Assembly (NCBI GenBank): GCA_027306885.1
Contig: DAHUYV010000043.1
Span: forward strand, 1 to 33,786
Direction of reading: 5' to 3'
Source: Candidatus Dormiibacterota bacterium
GTDB taxonomy: Bacteria; Chloroflexota; Dormibacteria; Aeolococcales; Bog-877
Length of the DNA stretch: 33,786 nt
In this document: in pieces, positions 31,726 through 33,786 of the stretch
Numbering within the stretch: the first letter of the stretch is position 1
How the letters are laid out: every line of letters begins with the position of its first letter
The notes under the pieces: generated by a model
Told to the model about the DNA's origin: nothing
What the model saw: the letters and a program-made list of their open reading frames with translations, nothing else
Databases searched by the model: none
Position numbers and translations under genes: made by a program

Positions 31726-33336
31726 CTAGGGCCCGAGGATCTTGCCGAGATCCTGGGTCACCTCGGACCCCTGGAGCTGGCCCACCTGGATGGCGGCGAT
31801 CCGGCCCTCAGCGCTGACGAACACCGCCACCGGGAGTCCCGGCACCCCGTACCTGGCGGCCACCGAGCCCTGACTGTCGAGCAGGCTGGGCAGGGCCACC
31901 CCCTCCCGGCGCAGGAACGCTGCGACCGTGGCCGCTGACTCCTGGTAGTCCACCAGGAGCACCCTCAGGCCAAGCGACCGATACTTCGCCGCCGTCGCCG
32001 CCACCAGCCTCATGTCGGCGCGGCAGTTGGTGCACCAGGTGGCCCAGAAGTCGATGAGGAGAGGATGGCCCAGCTCTCGGGCCAGCTGCACCGATCCCCC
32101 CGCGGTGGTCGGGAGGCTGAAGCCGGGGGCCGGGGATCCCACCGTTGCCGACCCCGGGGCGGTCGACGGCAACTTGGTGTACACGCCCTCCTGCTGGAGC
32201 AGCGCGGTCACCGCACTGAGCAGCGACTCGGGGGTCCAAGATCCACCGGCCCTCTGCTGCTGGCGACCCTGGGCGTCGAGGTAGCTGTAGATGGTCGTGG
32301 GGATTGTGGAGGCGCCAAGGGTGGGCTGGGCCTGGACCGAACTCGCCACGTAGCCCTGGGCGCTGATGAGGTCCACCACCGAGCTGTGGAGGATGTTGTA
32401 GGGCTCGGGAGCTCCGGTGAAGCGGTCCACCGGAGCCGGGCTTGTCCAGGGCTGCTCCTGGATCGGGGGCACTCTCAGCTCGCTCCAGAACCGGTCGATC
32501 GCCAAAGCGCTCCCGGTGAGCAGCGGCCAGGGAACACCGAAGTACCGCTGGTACTGGCCCAGGATCGCCGGGGTGTCAGCGGCGGGGTCCTGGGTCACCT
32601 CCAGGATCTGCACCCGGTTCTGGATCCGGTCCCTCTGCAGCAGTTGGCGCAGCTGGAGCAGCGCCGCGGTCACGAGGGGACAGGTCTCCTGGCACTCGGT
32701 GAGAAAGGAGGCCAGCACGATCACCTTCCCTCGGTACTGGCCGAGGCTCACCGCCTGGCCGTCCTGGTTGACCAGGTTGGCGTCGGGCAGCGCCAGCACC
32801 TTCCCCGACGCCACCTGGAGGCCGAAGTTCACCTGGTCGTTGCCGGCGTAGGCGGCCTGAACCGTGACCCCGGGGCGACCCGCCGACCCCAGCCGCAGGG
32901 AGAACAGCAGGGGCGTCAGGTGTCCGCTGGACACCTTGAGCTCGACGGTCTCCGCCGCGGTGACGACCGTCCCCCCCGCCAGCCGCAGCTTGAGCTCCGC
33001 CGATCTGTACATGCCCGGGGGAACCGCGGCCAGCTGCACGTCGTCGGTGCTGGGGGCCGCCCACCCGCCGGGAAGGGTCACTGGCGCGGCGGCGGGGATC
33101 TGGACCCAGGTGCCCCCACTCCCCGCGGACCGGAGGCGCACCGATTCCAGGCGACCGCTCACGGCCGCGTTGCCGCTGGGGATCGGCCTCGCTACCGTGA
33201 GAAGCACGAGCACCTGACCGGGGCGGGCGGTCAGATGGCCGACCAGGGTGGCGACCCCGGCTCCCACGGAGAGCGCCACGAGAGCGGCCAGCAGCGCCAG
33301 GGCGCCGATCGAGGGCCGTCCCCGGGCTCTCAGCAC
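31726..33336 (-). CDS. membrane-anchored DUF4382-like / SCO / TlpA-thioredoxin fusion protein
   Basis: 536 aa from GTG 33336. One helix at 9-32 anchors the rest outside the membrane. Residues 42-178 resemble a DUF4382-type beta-sandwich (GTWVQIP, VPPGMYRSAELKLRL, LKVSSGHLTP). Residues 183-388 are a SCO1/SenC domain with copper ligands C215 and C219 (ECQETCP) and H317 (NILHSSV). Residues 398-536 are a TlpA-like thioredoxin with C435/C438 (WCTNC) and a cis-Pro in GLPVAVF. SCO proteins deliver copper to the CuA site of cytochrome oxidase; the TlpA domain could reduce the CuA or SCO cysteines. ctaB follows downstream. Starts further upstream (GTG 33384 and earlier) add only Arg/Pro-rich sequence. 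Stop is TAG. Confidence 0.88.
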   Translation of the reverse strand: MLRARGRPSIGALALLAALVALSVGAGVATLVGHLTARPGQVLVLLTVARPIPSGNAAVSGRLESVRLRSAGSGGTWVQIPAAAPVTLPGGWAAPSTDDVQLAAVPPGMYRSAELKLRLAGGTVVTAAETVELKVSSGHLTPLLFSLRLGSAGRPGVTVQAAYAGNDQVNFGLQVASGKVLALPDANLVNQDGQAVSLGQYRGKVIVLASFLTECQETCPLVTAALLQLRQLLQRDRIQNRVQILEVTQDPAADTPAILGQYQRYFGVPWPLLTGSALAIDRFWSELRVPPIQEQPWTSPAPVDRFTGAPEPYNILHSSVVDLISAQGYVASSVQAQPTLGASTIPTTIYSYLDAQGRQQQRAGGSWTPESLLSAVTALLQQEGVYTKLPSTAPGSATVGSPAPGFSLPTTAGGSVQLARELGHPLLIDFWATWCTNCRADMRLVAATAAKYRSLGLRVLLVDYQESAATVAAFLRREGVALPSLLDSQGSVAARYGVPGLPVAVFVSAEGRIAAIQVGQLQGSEVTQDLGKILGP

Positions 33337-33699
33337 CCCGCCCCCCGGGGGACCCCCCGCCCCGGACGCCTCGTCCCGCCCCACCCCCGGTCCGGCTCGG
33401 GCCGCGGTCGGGTCTCTGGCGCGGGCAGCATGAGCATGGGCTTGCCCGGCCTTGATAGGCGGGGTCCGGGCGCTGGCCGACCTCGCCCGGTCGGCGCACC
33501 TCTGGGAGAGGGCCAGCCGGCCCGGGACAGCGCAGCGGCCGGCGACCCGGCCGCGCCCAACCCCCGGCCGAGCCGCCCCCTCATCGCGCCCCGGAAGACG
33601 GGGCGGGACCGGGGAGGACACCCGGGCCGAGGCCGGGACGGCGGCCCTTCGCGCTCCGCCCCTCCCCGGGCAGGGCCGGGAGAGCTGGTCGGCAGCGCC
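33337..33699. other. gap upstream of the SCO-TlpA gene
   Basis: Very G+C-rich stretch whose open frames encode only Arg/Pro/Gly-rich, low-complexity sequence without homology that I recognise. It probably holds the SCO-TlpA promoter, but no convincing -35/-10 pair was found. Confidence 0.4.
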
Positions 33700-33786
33700 T
33701 CAGCCCACCTCCCGCCGGTACTCGCCGGCGAGCTCGCGCAGGCGCTGGTGGGCACCGCCCATGGCGGCGCCGGGAGGGAGGTAGGC
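33700..33786 (-). CDS. C-terminal end of an unidentified gene
   Basis: The minus strand is open from the window edge to a TGA at 33702-33700, giving 28 residues that end in HQRLRELAGEYRREVG. The helical, charged pattern looks coding, unlike the sequence just downstream. Too short to identify; it might also be a chance frame. Confidence 0.35.
   Translation of the reverse strand, partial: AYLPPGAAMGGAHQRLRELAGEYRREVG

Noticed and set aside
1-33786. Prophage, insertion sequence, CRISPR array or tRNA/rRNA genes
   Set aside because: No transposase, integrase or phage proteins, no regularly spaced repeats, and no tRNA- or rRNA-like stretch was recognised on either strand.

Overview
The window is about 70% G+C, densely coding, and full of GTG/TTG starts with four-base stop/start overlaps (GTGA or ATGA). 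Two lipoprotein-type solute-binding proteins, haem O synthase and a SCO-type protein suggest an aerobic, high-GC bacterium with Terrabacteria-like gene style (Actinomycetota, Chloroflexota or a relative such as Dormibacterota). This is inferred from gene content and style only; no rRNA, tRNA, CRISPR array, insertion sequence or prophage gene was seen.

Left part (1-9149). On the minus strand: a truncated SPFH/band-7 membrane protein, an AhpD-like protein, threonine synthase (thrC), homoserine kinase (thrB), a NodB-type deacetylase/cyclic-imidase-like hydrolase and an APC-family amino-acid permease. A perfect TTGACA promoter precedes the permease, and a cUUCGg-capped hairpin separates permease and hydrolase. 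Divergently on the plus strand are an FMN alpha-hydroxyacid oxidase (lactate 2-monooxygenase type) and a tartrate/isopropylmalate dehydrogenase-like gene broken by one in-frame TAG.

Middle (9451-17984). A GntR/FCD regulator has a promoter with a perfect 13-bp palindrome between -35 and -10, probably its own operator. It faces a seven-gene minus-strand operon: a branched-chain-type ABC importer (binding protein, two permeases, two ATPases) followed by two translationally coupled, divergent MmgE/PrpD proteins. The layout suggests import and breakdown of a small carboxylate-type compound, substrate unknown. A 14-bp perfect hairpin separates the binding-protein gene from the permeases.

Peptide region (18007-28173). 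A minus-strand operon encodes an M20 peptidase, a P1/S58 self-processing aminopeptidase or amidase, an SDR dehydrogenase, a histidine phosphatase and a metallo-beta-lactamase-fold hydrolase. It diverges from a complete dipeptide/oligopeptide ABC importer. Together they look like a peptide or amide uptake and hydrolysis island. Two tiny ORFs with good Shine-Dalgarno sites overlap the starts of the M20 and SDR genes, which lack such sites.

Right part (28170-33786). An aldo/keto reductase, a polyphosphate kinase 2 gene broken by a second in-frame TAG, a decayed GNAT acetyltransferase remnant, haem O synthase (ctaB), and an unusual membrane-anchored protein joining a DUF4382-like domain, a SCO copper-chaperone domain and a TlpA thioredoxin domain.

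The most notable signal is two independent GAG-to-TAG changes at conserved glutamates in otherwise intact genes. TAG is also the ordinary stop of at least eight genes here, so simple codon reassignment is unlikely. Recent nonsense mutation, consensus error or partial amber suppression remain open.
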